From assembly GCF_018070465.1 (NCBI RefSeq), contig NZ_JAGPXT010000011.1, positions 105,705 through 169,704 of the forward strand: a stretch of 64,000 bases of DNA. Reading direction: 5' to 3'. Origin of the DNA: Micromonospora sp. C95. GTDB taxonomy: Bacteria; Actinomycetota; Actinomycetes; Mycobacteriales; Micromonosporaceae. The notes under the pieces are model-generated. The model had not been told where the DNA came from and searched no databases. It saw only the letters and a list, made by a program, of their open reading frames with translations. Shown here piece by piece: positions 6,523 through 17,841 of the stretch. The stretch's first letter is position 1. The number at the start of each line of letters is the position of its first letter. The translations under genes were made by a program, and so were the position numbers.

Positions 6523-8913
6523 ATGGGTTCCCGCAGTAGGAGTCTGCGTACCAAGGTGGTGGCCCTGTTGGCCGCACTTGTGGCGCTGTGGGGCTTCACC
6601 GCCTGGGTCACCGTCCGCGATGGAGTCAACCTGCTCGGCGTGCGGGCGCTCGACGTGCAGGTCTTCGACCCCACGGAGCCGCTGCTGCTGCAGTTGCAGC
6701 TGGAGCGGCGTACCTCGTTGGTCCACCTGGGACGCCCGAACGACGCGCAGCTGGACGAGCTGACCCGGTTACGTGAGCGCACCGACCAGTTGGCCGCCGA
6801 GTTCGCCGAGTCGTCCGACAACTGGCAGGTCGGCCTGCTCGGCAGCGACGCGTTGCACGACCGCATCGCCGAGCTGAAGCGGCAACTGGCCGCGCTGGCC
6901 GACGCGCGTACCGCCATCGACGGGCGCAACATCGGCCGCAGCGACGCCGGTGCGACGTACACCGCGCTGATCGGATCGATCTACGCGGTGTACGACGAAC
7001 TCGGCAATGTCGACGACGACCAGATCGCCGATGACACCGCACAACTGATCCGGCTCTACCGGGCTCGGGAGCTGCTGTCCCAGGAGGACGCCCTGCTGGC
7101 CGGCGTGCTCGCCGCGGGCCGGATCACCCCGGCCGAGCGGGCCGAGTTCACCCGGGTCGTCGGTGCCCGTCAGTTCGTCGCCGAGCAGGCGATCGTCCGG
7201 CTGCCCGAGGCCGACCGGCGCCGCTACGAACAGCTGGTCACCGGCGCGAACTTCCGGCGGCTGGCCGACCTGGAAACCCGGATCATGAACGGCGACGGCA
7301 CCTCCCGACCGCCGTTCTCGACCTCGGACTGGTCGAACGTCACCGCTGCGGCGCTGATCGAGATCGGTGACGTGGTGCTGGCCGGCGGTGACGACATCGT
7401 CAAGAACGCCACACCGGTCGCGATCGGCGTCATCGTCCGGCTGGTCCTCGGCGCAGGTCTCGGCCTGCTCGTGGTCATCGCCTCGGTGGTCGTCTCGATC
7501 ACCACGGCCCGGGCCCGGGTACGGCAGTTGCGCCGACTGCGCGACGCGGCGCTGGAGTTCGCCGACGAACGGTTGCCGCGCGTTGCGGAGCGGCTCGGGC
7601 GCGGTGAACAGGTGGACATCGCCGAGGCGGCACCGCCGCTGCGCTTCGGTGACGACGAGATCGGCCAGGTGGGCCGGGCCTTCGACGTGGTGCGGCAGAG
7701 CGCCGTCCGCACCGCCGTCGAGCAGGCCGAGCTGCGTGGGGCCGTACGCGAGGTGTTCCTGGGCCTGGCCCGGCGTACCCAGGCCCTGGTGCACCGGCAG
7801 CTCGCTCTGCTCGACTCGATGGAGCGGCGCGAGCACGACGCCGAGGAACTGGAAGACCTGTTCCGCGTCGACCATCTCGCCACCCGGATGCGGCGCAACA
7901 CGGAGAACCTGATCATGCTCTGTGGCGCCACCCCCGGCCGGGCCTGGCGCCGCGGTGTGCCGATGGTGGACGTGATCCGGAGCGCGGTCGGTGAGGTGGC
8001 GGAGTACACCCGCGTCACGGTGCTCGCGGTCGGCGATGTCTCGCTGGCCGGGCGGGCCGTCGGTGCGGTCATCCACCTGCTCGCCGAGCTGATCGAGAAC
8101 GGACTCGCCTTCTCGCCGCCGCACACCAGGGTCGAGGTCCGTGGGCAACTGGTCGCCAACGGCTTCGCCATCGAGGTCGAGGACCGCGGTCTGGGCATGA
8201 CCGAGGAGGACCGCGCCGCCGCCAACCATCGGATCGGAGACGGTGGCGAGCAGACCCGCGCCGATGCGGCCCGGCTGGGCCTCTACGTGGTGAGCCGGTT
8301 GACCGACCGGCACGGTGTGCGGGTCCGGCTCCGGAAGTCGGCGTACGGCGGGACGACCGCCGTGGTGCTGATCCCGAGCGACCTGGTCATCGGGGACGAG
8401 ACCGAGCCGAGCAGGCCGGCGGAGGCCTCGGCGGCCGGCGCCGATGGATCCGGACTGTCGACCGACTCCCGACGTCGTGCGGGGCACGATGCGGCGTTGG
8501 ACGGACCGACCATCCCGATCGGACTGCCGGTCAACTCCACGTCCGGCGACGGCCCGCCGTGGCCACCGCACCGGCCGGCGCGTCCCGGCCCGGTCGCTGG
8601 TGCGGTCTCGGCCGCCGGTCCGCCGCCCGAGCTGGGCGACCCCACAGTTACCGGGATCGAGCCGACCCGCACCGAGTCGGGCCTGCCGGTCCGGGTACGC
8701 CAGACGAGCCTGGCACCGGGGTTGCGGGCCGAGCCCGCGGCGGTGGCGGAGAGCGACGACACGATCCGGGAGCCGGAGCAGGTCCGGCGCATGATGAGTT
8801 CGTACCAGACCGGCACCCGGCGGGGACGTTCCGACGCCGCCCGGCTGCTCGGTGCTGGCGGTCGGCCCGGGCCCGACGATGAGTCCGACGACGCCGATCA
8901 ACAGGCGCCCTGA
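6523..8913 (+). CDS. Conservon sensor histidine kinase with nitrate-sensing-like domain (CvnA type)
   Basis: A 796-residue membrane kinase. An N-terminal membrane helix (residues 7-28) is followed by a long helical extracytoplasmic region of NIT type (about 40-285), a second membrane helix (about 300-328), a HAMP-like segment, and a helical dimerisation region with DHLATRMRRNTENLIMLCG. The HATPase domain follows (LLAELIENGLAFSPP, VEDRGLGM, RLGLYVVSRL), then a 160-residue disordered Pro/Gly-rich tail. The canonical phospho-accepting His motif of ordinary kinases is degenerate, as is usual in this family. CvnA proteins work with a roadblock protein and an Arf-like GTPase, both encoded downstream. 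A promoter lies 73 bp upstream. Confidence 0.9.
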   Translation: MGSRSRSLRTKVVALLAALVALWGFTAWVTVRDGVNLLGVRALDVQVFDPTEPLLLQLQLERRTSLVHLGRPNDAQLDELTRLRERTDQLAAEFAESSDNWQVGLLGSDALHDRIAELKRQLAALADARTAIDGRNIGRSDAGATYTALIGSIYAVYDELGNVDDDQIADDTAQLIRLYRARELLSQEDALLAGVLAAGRITPAERAEFTRVVGARQFVAEQAIVRLPEADRRRYEQLVTGANFRRLADLETRIMNGDGTSRPPFSTSDWSNVTAAALIEIGDVVLAGGDDIVKNATPVAIGVIVRLVLGAGLGLLVVIASVVVSITTARARVRQLRRLRDAALEFADERLPRVAERLGRGEQVDIAEAAPPLRFGDDEIGQVGRAFDVVRQSAVRTAVEQAELRGAVREVFLGLARRTQALVHRQLALLDSMERREHDAEELEDLFRVDHLATRMRRNTENLIMLCGATPGRAWRRGVPMVDVIRSAVGEVAEYTRVTVLAVGDVSLAGRAVGAVIHLLAELIENGLAFSPPHTRVEVRGQLVANGFAIEVEDRGLGMTEEDRAAANHRIGDGGEQTRADAARLGLYVVSRLTDRHGVRVRLRKSAYGGTTAVVLIPSDLVIGDETEPSRPAEASAAGADGSGLSTDSRRRAGHDAALDGPTIPIGLPVNSTSGDGPPWPPHRPARPGPVAGAVSAAGPPPELGDPTVTGIEPTRTESGLPVRVRQTSLAPGLRAEPAAVAESDDTIREPEQVRRMMSSYQTGTRRGRSDAARLLGAGGRPGPDDESDDADQQAP

Positions 8914-8998
8914 CCGGGGTGCGCTGCCCGGTCAGCCGGGGAGAACGGTCAGGCCCGAGTGAGCCGGTGATGAGCCGGAGGAGAAGAGGGACGACGAC

Positions 8999-9421
8999 GT
9001 GGCGCAGAAGACGGCTTCGAGTGCCGACCTGACGTGGTTGCTGGATGATCTTGTTGGCCGGGTCAAGCAGGCCGAGCACGCGGTCGCGTTGTCCGCCGAC
9101 GGCCTGCTGATGGCCTCCTCGCAGGGGCTCAGCCGCGACGACGGCGAGCACCTGGCAGCGATGGCGGCCGGCATCCAGAGCCTGGCCCGTGGCGCTGGCA
9201 AGCGGTTCGGTGGCGGGCAGGTGCAACAGACGATCATCGAGATGCAGTCGTCGTTCCTGTTCGTCACAGCCGCCGGCCGCAACGCCTGCCTGGCGGTGCT
9301 GGCCAGCGAGGACGCCGACGTCGGTCTGATCGCGTACGAGATGGCCATGCTGGTCACCCGGGTCGGCAAGTACGTCGCGTCGCCGCCCCGGCCGGCCGAG
9401 CAGACCGGCGGAGAGCAGTAA
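8999..9421 (+). CDS. Roadblock/LC7 domain protein (CvnB type)
   Basis: A 140-residue single-domain roadblock/LC7 protein starting at GTG 8999 after a strong GGAGGAGAAG site. Residues 8-120 give the whole domain: ADLTWLLDDLVGRV, HAVALSADGLLMASS, then the Ala/Met-rich helix and LFVTAAGRNACLAVLAS. In conservon systems CvnB binds the kinase and regulates the companion GTPase, probably as a membrane-associated complex. It lies between the kinase (85-bp gap) and the GTPase (30-bp gap). Confidence 0.93.
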   Translation: MAQKTASSADLTWLLDDLVGRVKQAEHAVALSADGLLMASSQGLSRDDGEHLAAMAAGIQSLARGAGKRFGGGQVQQTIIEMQSSFLFVTAAGRNACLAVLASEDADVGLIAYEMAMLVTRVGKYVASPPRPAEQTGGEQ

Positions 9422-9451
9422 CCCTACACAGCATCTTCGAGGCGGTTACCA

Positions 9452-10051
9452 ATGGACTACGGGCACGCTGAGCGGCCGTCGGGCGCGGCCACGCTGCCCA
9501 CCGCGATCAAGATCCTGATCGCCGGCGGGTTCGGGGCGGGTAAGACCACCTTGGTCGGTGCGGTAAGCGAGACGCGCCCGCTGCGGACCGAGGAGGTGCT
9601 CACCGAGTCGGGAGTGGGCATCGACGACCTGGAGGGCGTCGAGACGAAGCGGACCACCACCGTCGCGATGGACTTCGGCCGGATCACCATCAGTGACGAT
9701 CTCGTGCTGTACCTGTTCGGTACCCCGGGTCAGGACCGGTTCTGGTTCGTCTGGGACGAGTTGGCCCTCGGGGCGATCGGCGCGGTGGTGCTCGCCGACA
9801 CTCGTCGGCTGGCCGACTGCTTCCCTTCCATCGACTACTTCGAGGGCCGGGGAACACCGTTCCTCGTCGCGGTCAACTGCTTCGAGGGAGCCCGCCGGTA
9901 TCGGCTCGACGAGGTGCAGGCGGCGCTGAACCTCGACCCCGAGGTGCCGGTGTTGCTCTGCGACGCCCGGCAGCGGGAGTCGGCCAAGGAGGTGCTCATC
10001 ATGCTCGTGGAGCACGCCATGAAGACCCGGGCGGCCGGTCGCACCGACTGA
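9452..10051 (+). CDS. Arf-like GTPase of a conservon (CvnD type)
   Basis: A 199-residue small GTPase. It has a Walker A loop GGFGAGKTT (about residues 29-37), switch region with TKRTTTVAMDFGRI, the G3 motif LFGTPGQDRF (about 89-98) and the VAVNCFEG region near the usual NKxD position. The C-terminus is basic and Ala-rich. CvnD proteins are the output switch of kinase/roadblock systems affecting development and antibiotic production in Streptomyces. The DUF742 gene (cvnC), which normally lies between cvnB and cvnD, is absent: only 30 bp separate the two genes here. Confidence 0.92.
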   Translation: MDYGHAERPSGAATLPTAIKILIAGGFGAGKTTLVGAVSETRPLRTEEVLTESGVGIDDLEGVETKRTTTVAMDFGRITISDDLVLYLFGTPGQDRFWFVWDELALGAIGAVVLADTRRLADCFPSIDYFEGRGTPFLVAVNCFEGARRYRLDEVQAALNLDPEVPVLLCDARQRESAKEVLIMLVEHAMKTRAAGRTD

Positions 10052-10067
10052 CGGGGCCTGCAGAAGC

Positions 10068-10102
10068 TGAGGGCTCCCACCCCGGCGGGGTGGGAGCCCT
10101 CA
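10068..10102. terminator. Strong bidirectional terminator
   Basis: A perfect 16-bp stem (10068-10083 with 10087-10102) closed by a 3-nt loop, starting TGAGGGCTCCCACCCC. It lies between the convergent GTPase gene and acnA. Confidence 0.85.
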
Positions 10103-10114
10103 CGGCATCGCGAG

Positions 10115-12955
<2,841 letters not shown>

Positions 12956-13064
12956 GTCGTACTCCTTCACACCAGCGACCGTGAGTAGTCCTGAGCAGTC
13001 TTTCGCACCGGTCGGAGCGCTGCCGTGCTTAGGCAACACTTACCGCCGATTCGCGCCATCAACA

Positions 13065-13082
13065 AAACCGTACGTCCGTCTT
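13065..13082. promoter_or_regulatory. Probable AcnR operator upstream of acnA
   Basis: AAACCGTACGTCCGTCTT matches the site upstream of the TetR gene (3976-3993) at 16 of 18 positions. It is 110 bp upstream of the chosen acnA GTG, where a promoter-overlapping repressor site would be expected. Confidence 0.6.
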
Positions 13083-13147
13083 GCTATTGGCGCAACCCGG
13101 TGTCACCAGGTGGGCGGGAGGTGCCTCCCCTCGTGGCGGGACGGGAG

Positions 13148-13352
13148 CCAGCAACTTCGGGGGATGTTGCTGGGTCGCGTTGTTTTGACACGGCAGTTTC
13201 CCTCTGCGGTGGCCTGTCCGTCGCGTGCCGTCGTAGCGTCCGGCCCCCCGCCGCCATCGGCGTGGTCCCCGCTGGCGGCGAGGCGAGGCCGCAACTTCGG
13301 GGATGTTGCTGGCTGGCTGCGGTTTCAGGCTGCAACATCCCTGATGTTGTCG
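13148..13352. repeat. Cluster of related short inverted repeats upstream of acnA
   Basis: The 489-bp spacer between acnA and the C39 gene holds two direct copies of a GCAACTTCGGGG(G)A TGTTGCTGG unit (about 13151-13173 and 13291-13312) and a third related hairpin with CAACATCCCTGATGTTG (about 13332-13348). Each is itself an inverted repeat (GCAAC/GTTGC). A G-rich tract (about 13373-13395) separates them from the C39 terminator. No gene is supported here. Confidence 0.5.
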
Positions 13353-13396
13353 CATCCTGCGGTGCGGTGCGGTGGTGGGGATTGGGGGTGGGGACG

Positions 13397-13432
13397 ACGA
13401 AGGGCCGGCCCCGGGTGGGGCCGGCCCTTCGT
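13397..13432. terminator. Terminator of the C39-like gene
   Basis: A perfect 16-bp GC stem: 13397-13412 (starting ACGAAGGGCC) pairs with 13417-13432 around a 4-nt loop, 12 bp past the stop codon of the minus-strand gene. Confidence 0.8.
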
Positions 13433-13444
13433 GGTGTTGGGTTG

Positions 13445-14104
13445 TCAGGAGGTGGCGGTGTAGCCGCGGGTGGCGATCCAGTCGGCGAGGGCGTCGATGC
13501 TCATCCGGTAGGAGGCCTGGGCGGGGTCGGCGGAGTCGGCGATGGTGACCGTGTCGCCGCCGTCGCGGTAGCCGACGACGCTGATGTAGTGGCCGCCTTC
13601 GAAGCTGTGCGTGGTGCCGTCGGTGTCGGTGGCGGTGCCGGCGATGTTGGCGACCACGGCACGGCCGTTGTCGACGGTGCGGACGATGTCGTCGCGCAGC
13701 TTGTCGGTCTGCTTGTCGTCGGCCTTGGTGTCGGTGATCTCGACCGACTTGTAGACGTCCTTGCCGGTCTCCTTGTTCAGTACCGGGGTGATGTCGTTGA
13801 TGGAGTTGGTGCCGGCCTCGGTGGTGCGCATTTCCTTGGCCATGGTGTCCACGTCGATGTTCTTGCCCTGCACGCTGAGTGCGTTGCGGGCGGCGGCGGG
13901 GCCGCAGTAGTAGAAGTTCGGCTGCGCCTCGTAGCGGACGCCGAGTTCGCGCTCGCCACCGGCCTTGCGGTCGGTCTGTACCTGTGCGGCCGGCTTGGTG
14001 GTGGGGGCGGCGTGGGCGGCGACGGCGGGGCCGGCGATGCCACCGGCGGTGGCGGCGGCTGCGGCGATGGTCAGGGCGGTCTTGCGCAGGATGGTGGTAG
14101 CCAT
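13445..14104 (-). CDS. Secreted C39-like cysteine peptidase family protein
   Basis: A 219-residue exported protein. It has a signal peptide (MATTILRKTALTIAAAAATA, cleavage likely after AHA) and a papain-like Peptidase_C39_2 domain. The catalytic Cys is in NFYYCGPAAARNAL, the His in EGGHYISVVGY and the Asp in TIADSADP. Such proteins are common in actinobacteria; some cleave peptides and others may be inactive binders, but here all three residues are present. Start ATG 14104 was preferred over a GTG at 14116 because it gives a clean signal peptide. The gene is monocistronic, with its own terminator and a long repeat-bearing upstream region. Confidence 0.85.
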   Translation of the reverse strand: MATTILRKTALTIAAAAATAGGIAGPAVAAHAAPTTKPAAQVQTDRKAGGERELGVRYEAQPNFYYCGPAAARNALSVQGKNIDVDTMAKEMRTTEAGTNSINDITPVLNKETGKDVYKSVEITDTKADDKQTDKLRDDIVRTVDNGRAVVANIAGTATDTDGTTHSFEGGHYISVVGYRDGGDTVTIADSADPAQASYRMSIDALADWIATRGYTATS

Positions 14105-14220
14105 GATGGTCTGCACCTTTCGGTCGGGGGTGCGTGGCGGTGCCCGCGGTAAGGGGGATGCGGGTGGGCCTCGCGTGAAAGGGAAGACGTGCTACGAGCT
14201 GGTCCGTTGCCCGGAGACGG

Positions 14221-14424
14221 TGTAACGCCGGGTGGTGCGGGGTCATTCCGGGGCTCGCGGCCCGGCCGGATGTAACGCCGGGTGGGCCGGGATCATTCCG
14301 GGGGCTCGCCCGGCCCGGGGGATGTGACGCCGGGTGGTGCCGGAGTCATTCCGGGGGATCCTCGCCGGGGGGCCTGGTGCGATGTTCCGGGGGGTGTAAC
14401 GCCCGGCGGTGGGGGGTCATTCCG
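14221..14424. repeat. Four degenerate direct repeats (about 33 bp) in an intergenic region
   Basis: Copies start at 14221, 14271, 14323 and 14395 and share TGTAACGCCGGGTGG near the left and GGGTCATTCCGGG at the right. Spacing is 50, 52 and 72 bp. They lie in the 588-bp spacer upstream of both the C39 gene (minus) and the beta-helix gene (plus). I see no gene in this spacer; the repeats may be protein-binding sites or a decayed tandem duplication. Confidence 0.7.
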
Positions 14425-14692
14425 ACCCGGCCCGGGACGCGGCGCTGGGGGCGCTCGCGGTTACGCCATGTACAACCACCGGCCCGGGTCCACGATTCCG
14501 CCGGTGCGGTGACCGACGCCACCACAAACCGGAGCTTTCCGGACATAAGGCGTCTGAATGCACGTCATCAGGTCCGCCCGCCTGTGCCGGTGCCCGGGTG
14601 GCATGGCGGTGGTGTGACTGGCGAGGCGTTTTCGGCCGGGGAGATGGGGAAAGCGGCGGCCGGCAGGAGGTAACGACCGAGGGGAGAGGTCC

Positions 14693-16366
14693 GTGCGGCA
14701 GCAGGACCGGTCCACCGCCATCCGCGAGCGCCTGTCACCGGTCGCCGGTGCGCCGCTGTGGTGCGACGCGCTTGATTTCGGACTTCGGGGCGATGGGGTC
14801 ACCAACGACCAGCCCGCGCTGTCTGCGCTGGTCGACCGCCTGGGCGAGGGATACGCCGCCGACAGCCGGGCACGGGTCATCTACTGCCCGCCCGGGATCT
14901 ACTCGATCCGGGACGCGGGCACGGTGTGGCGCAGCGGGGTGTCACTGATCGGCGCCGGGCCGGGAGCGACCCGGTTCGTGCTGAGCAACGAAGGCAACCG
15001 CGCCGACCCGACGCCGCTTGCCTTCTGGACCACGGTGCAGCACGGCGCCGACCGGGACCGGCACATCGCCGACTGCACCTTCGCCGACTTCGAGATCGAC
15101 GGCTCGGGCGTGGCCATGGCCGAGTACAGCTATCTGGCCAAGGGACTCGGCCTGCAGTACGTGGTGCGGGGCGTCTTCCGCAATCTCTACATCCACCACA
15201 CCGGCGCCACCGGACTCGGTTGCGACTTCCTCCAGGACAGCCTGATCGACGGCGTGGTGGTGGTCGGGTGCGGGCGGCTGGACACCGGTGAGGAGATGGG
15301 CGGTGCGGGCATCGGCATCGGCATCGGTGGCTGGGGTGCCGTGGAGCGTTGCACCATCAGCAACTGCACAACCCTCGGCAACGGCACCAACGGGATCTTC
15401 CTTGAGCTGCAGAAGCCGTACTGGACGCCGCCACGCGGGTACCGCATCATCGGCTGCCACAGCCAGGCCAACCGGTTCGGCATCTCGGACTGGGGCGCAG
15501 ACGGCCTGATCGTCTCCGCCTGCACGCTCACCGGGAACCTGGAGGCCGGCTTCGACGTCTCTGCCAACGGCACGGCCGGTATCGCCGGCCGGGGCGGCAT
15601 CCTGAGCGACTGCGTGATCGACCGCAATGTCCGCGACGGGATCAGCGTGGGCAACACCCCCGGGCCGTACACGATCCGGGGCAATCGGATCAGCGGCAAC
15701 GGCTGGTACGGGTACCACCAGCACAGCCTGGGCAACGGCTACGAGGGCCCGGCGTCGGATGTCGTCGTCGACAGCAACGAGTTCTGGGACAACGGTCTGG
15801 ACGGGATCCGGGTGGACCGGCCGATGGTCGACGCGACGGTGACGAACAACCGGATCCGGAGCAACGGCCGGCAGTGCGCCCCGGCGGCCACCGGCTCCGG
15901 GGAGTCGGTGCGATACGGCCGGCGTGCCGTGTCCGACCGGGCGGCAGCGTGGTCGATCGACGGGCACCGCGGCAAGCTGCTCCGGGTGGGGTCCCGACTG
16001 GCGCTTGTGGTCGGCAACACCGAGATGGAGTTGGAACTGGCCGACCTACGGCCGGACGCTGCGATCGCCTGGAACGAGGACGTGCCACCACCCGGCGCGC
16101 GCTACGAGTTGCCGGCGGCGGCACCGGTACGGGCCGGAATCACCGTCAACGCCCACTTCGAGTCCGCGACAGTGCGCGGCAACCGGATCTGGGACAACCG
16201 CGACGACCCGACCCAGAGTTACGGCATGTGGATCAGCGATCAGGGTGCCTGTGTCTCCTGCCGGGTCGAGGACAACGACCTGGCCGGCAACGCCGAGGCC
16301 GCGCTGCGACTGGACAACCAACCGGTCGGCGGCCGGTGGGACCGTAACCACGCCGAAGTGGACTGA
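14693..16366 (+). CDS. Right-handed parallel beta-helix protein (pectate-lyase-3-like)
   Basis: A 557-residue protein without a clear signal peptide. Near residue 27 it has the DALDFGLRGDGVTNDQPAL signature that opens the Pectate_lyase_3 fold. Many beta-helix rungs follow with Asn/Gly turns (TISNCTTLGNGTNGIFLE, VIDRNVRDGISVGN, VVDSNEFWDNGLDGIRVD). A roughly 100-residue interruption (about 400-480) looks like a small inserted domain before the last rungs. Relatives bind or cleave polysaccharides, or are phage tailspike-like; none of these can be fixed here. Start GTG 14693 follows GGGGAGAGG. It is convergent with the next small gene, 8 bp away. Confidence 0.8.
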   Translation: MRQQDRSTAIRERLSPVAGAPLWCDALDFGLRGDGVTNDQPALSALVDRLGEGYAADSRARVIYCPPGIYSIRDAGTVWRSGVSLIGAGPGATRFVLSNEGNRADPTPLAFWTTVQHGADRDRHIADCTFADFEIDGSGVAMAEYSYLAKGLGLQYVVRGVFRNLYIHHTGATGLGCDFLQDSLIDGVVVVGCGRLDTGEEMGGAGIGIGIGGWGAVERCTISNCTTLGNGTNGIFLELQKPYWTPPRGYRIIGCHSQANRFGISDWGADGLIVSACTLTGNLEAGFDVSANGTAGIAGRGGILSDCVIDRNVRDGISVGNTPGPYTIRGNRISGNGWYGYHQHSLGNGYEGPASDVVVDSNEFWDNGLDGIRVDRPMVDATVTNNRIRSNGRQCAPAATGSGESVRYGRRAVSDRAAAWSIDGHRGKLLRVGSRLALVVGNTEMELELADLRPDAAIAWNEDVPPPGARYELPAAAPVRAGITVNAHFESATVRGNRIWDNRDDPTQSYGMWISDQGACVSCRVEDNDLAGNAEAALRLDNQPVGGRWDRNHAEVD

Positions 16367-16374
16367 GGGGCGCC

Positions 16375-16581
16375 TCAGCCGTCGTCGTCGGCCGGGGAGA
16401 CCGAGTCGGCCGGGGAGACCGAGCTGGCCTCTGCGTGCCGGTCGCGCAGCCGGGCCCGGATCTCCTCCGGGGTGTACGCGCGCCGCCGCCGTTCCGCTCG
16501 GGCGATCACCACGCCGGAGGCCGCGACACCGGCCAGACCGGCCAACCCGAGGACCTTCCACCACCGCATCCGTCGCCGCAT
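16375..16581 (-). CDS. Small single-pass membrane protein
   Basis: A 68-residue protein: basic N-terminus (MRRRMRWWK), one membrane helix (about residues 9-27, VLGLAGLAGVAASGVVIA), then a basic segment, YTPEEIRARLRDRHAE and an acidic tail with a doubled SVSPAD motif. ATG 16581 was chosen; ATG 16569 is an alternative. It is divergent from the permuted-papain gene with only a 19-bp gap, so their promoters must overlap neighbouring coding sequence or be leaderless. Function unknown. Confidence 0.65.
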   Translation of the reverse strand: MRRRMRWWKVLGLAGLAGVAASGVVIARAERRRRAYTPEEIRARLRDRHAEASSVSPADSVSPADDDG

Positions 16582-16600
16582 CCGCTTAGGGTAGTCCCCT

Positions 16601-17260
16601 ATGAGCATCAGCCTGGACGAGGCGGTGGAGCTGACCCGTACCGGCGATCTGTGGGTCTTCCGTGGCCGCAGCGTGCCCGACCGGGCCATCCAGTTGACCA
16701 CCAACAGCCCGGTCAACCATGTCGGCATGGCGGTGGTGCTGGACGACATGCCGCCGCTGATGTGGCACGCCGAGCTGGGCCGGTCGCTGCCGGACCTGTG
16801 GACCGGCAGCCACCAACGTGGCGTGCAGTTGCACGACCTGCGCGACGCGGTCTGCGTCTGGGGCAACCGGTACGGCCAGCGTGGCTGGCTGCGCCAGCTC
16901 GAGCCACCGGCCGATGCGGAGATGGAGCGGTCGGTGCTGCGGACCGTCGCCCGGCTGGACGGCACACCGTTCCCGTCCACCGCGCAGCTGGCCTGGCGTT
17001 GGTTGCGGGGCCGGGTACCGTCGACGCGGTTGCCGCTGCCAGCGGCGTGGCGACGCGGCCAGACGGCGCGGGACCTGGCGCTGGAGACCGCGTACTGCGC
17101 CGAGGTCGTCGCGGTCACCTACGAGGCGATGGGTCTGCTGCCGGTCGGACGACGACCGAGCTGGTACGACCCGGGCCGGTTCTGGAGCGGGGACGACCTG
17201 GGTCTGCACGGTGGTGCCCGGCTGGGCAGCGAGATCGAGGTGCGGATCCCGCCGCGTTGA
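16601..17260 (+). CDS. Permuted papain-fold (YiiX/NlpC-P60-like) protein
   Basis: A 219-residue cytoplasmic protein with no signal peptide. The circularly permuted NlpC/P60 order is seen: the catalytic His comes first (SPVNHVGMAVVL, about residue 41) and the Cys later (ALETAYCAEVVAVTYEAMGLL, about residue 168). Members of this clan are peptidases, amidases or lipid acyltransferases of the LRAT/YaeF type. The substrate cannot be deduced. Between the two motifs lies a WG-rich region and a short insert with paired tryptophans. It is followed at 37 bp by an NTF2-like gene. Confidence 0.7.
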   Translation: MSISLDEAVELTRTGDLWVFRGRSVPDRAIQLTTNSPVNHVGMAVVLDDMPPLMWHAELGRSLPDLWTGSHQRGVQLHDLRDAVCVWGNRYGQRGWLRQLEPPADAEMERSVLRTVARLDGTPFPSTAQLAWRWLRGRVPSTRLPLPAAWRRGQTARDLALETAYCAEVVAVTYEAMGLLPVGRRPSWYDPGRFWSGDDLGLHGGARLGSEIEVRIPPR

Positions 17261-17297
17261 GGTTTCGGCCTGACGCGCTCCGGCAATTGGTTGCGGC

Positions 17298-17687
17298 GTG
17301 ACTGCTTCCACCGATCTCGACCTGCTGACCGACTTCTTCGACCGGTACGGGGTGGCGTTGACTGTCGGTGACGTGCCGGCGATCGCCGGCTGTTACGCCC
17401 TGCCCGGGCTGGTGGTCGCCGACACCTACAGCTTCTCGTTCAACTCGCCGGCTGCCGTCGCGCTGTCCTTCGTGGGCGCCGCGCCGGACTACACCGAGCG
17501 CGAGCTGGTCGCGGCGCACGCCGACATCGAGCAGGTACAGCAGATTTCCGCGCTGCTCGTGGAGGTGGCGGTGCGGTGGGAGTTCCTGGACAGCCAGGGC
17601 CGGCAGGTGCCCGGCGAACGGTACCGCTACCTGCTGCGCCGCACCGAGCAGGGGTTGGCCATCTGCACCGTGGTCCGGACGGGCTGA
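17298..17687 (+). CDS. NTF2-like (SnoaL-type fold) protein
   Basis: A 129-residue cytoplasmic protein started at GTG 17298. Its order of helices and strands (LLTDFFDRYGVALTVGDVPAI, then LVVADTYSFSFNS, VEVAVRWEFLDSQG, RYLLRRTEQGLAICTVVR) fits the NTF2-like alpha+beta cone. Some family members are small-molecule isomerases, others are binding domains. No catalytic residues can be named. It probably shares a transcript with the upstream permuted papain-fold gene. Confidence 0.65.
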   Translation: MTASTDLDLLTDFFDRYGVALTVGDVPAIAGCYALPGLVVADTYSFSFNSPAAVALSFVGAAPDYTERELVAAHADIEQVQQISALLVEVAVRWEFLDSQGRQVPGERYRYLLRRTEQGLAICTVVRTG

Positions 17688-17841
17688 GCCAGCGGGACGA
17701 CGCTGGCCGCCGACCGGCCAGGTAGGGCACGTCGCTGGTTGCGAAACGTCGCGCGGGTCGGACGGCTTCGGCGCCTGCCCGTTTCGCGCCCCGGGCCGGC
17801 GTGACTAGGCTGCCCGTCGGCGACGACGAGTGGGGACCTCA

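Noticed and set aside
14221..14424. Four repeats as a CRISPR array
   Set aside because: Repeats are degenerate and spacers are GC-rich and of unequal length, with no cas genes nearby.
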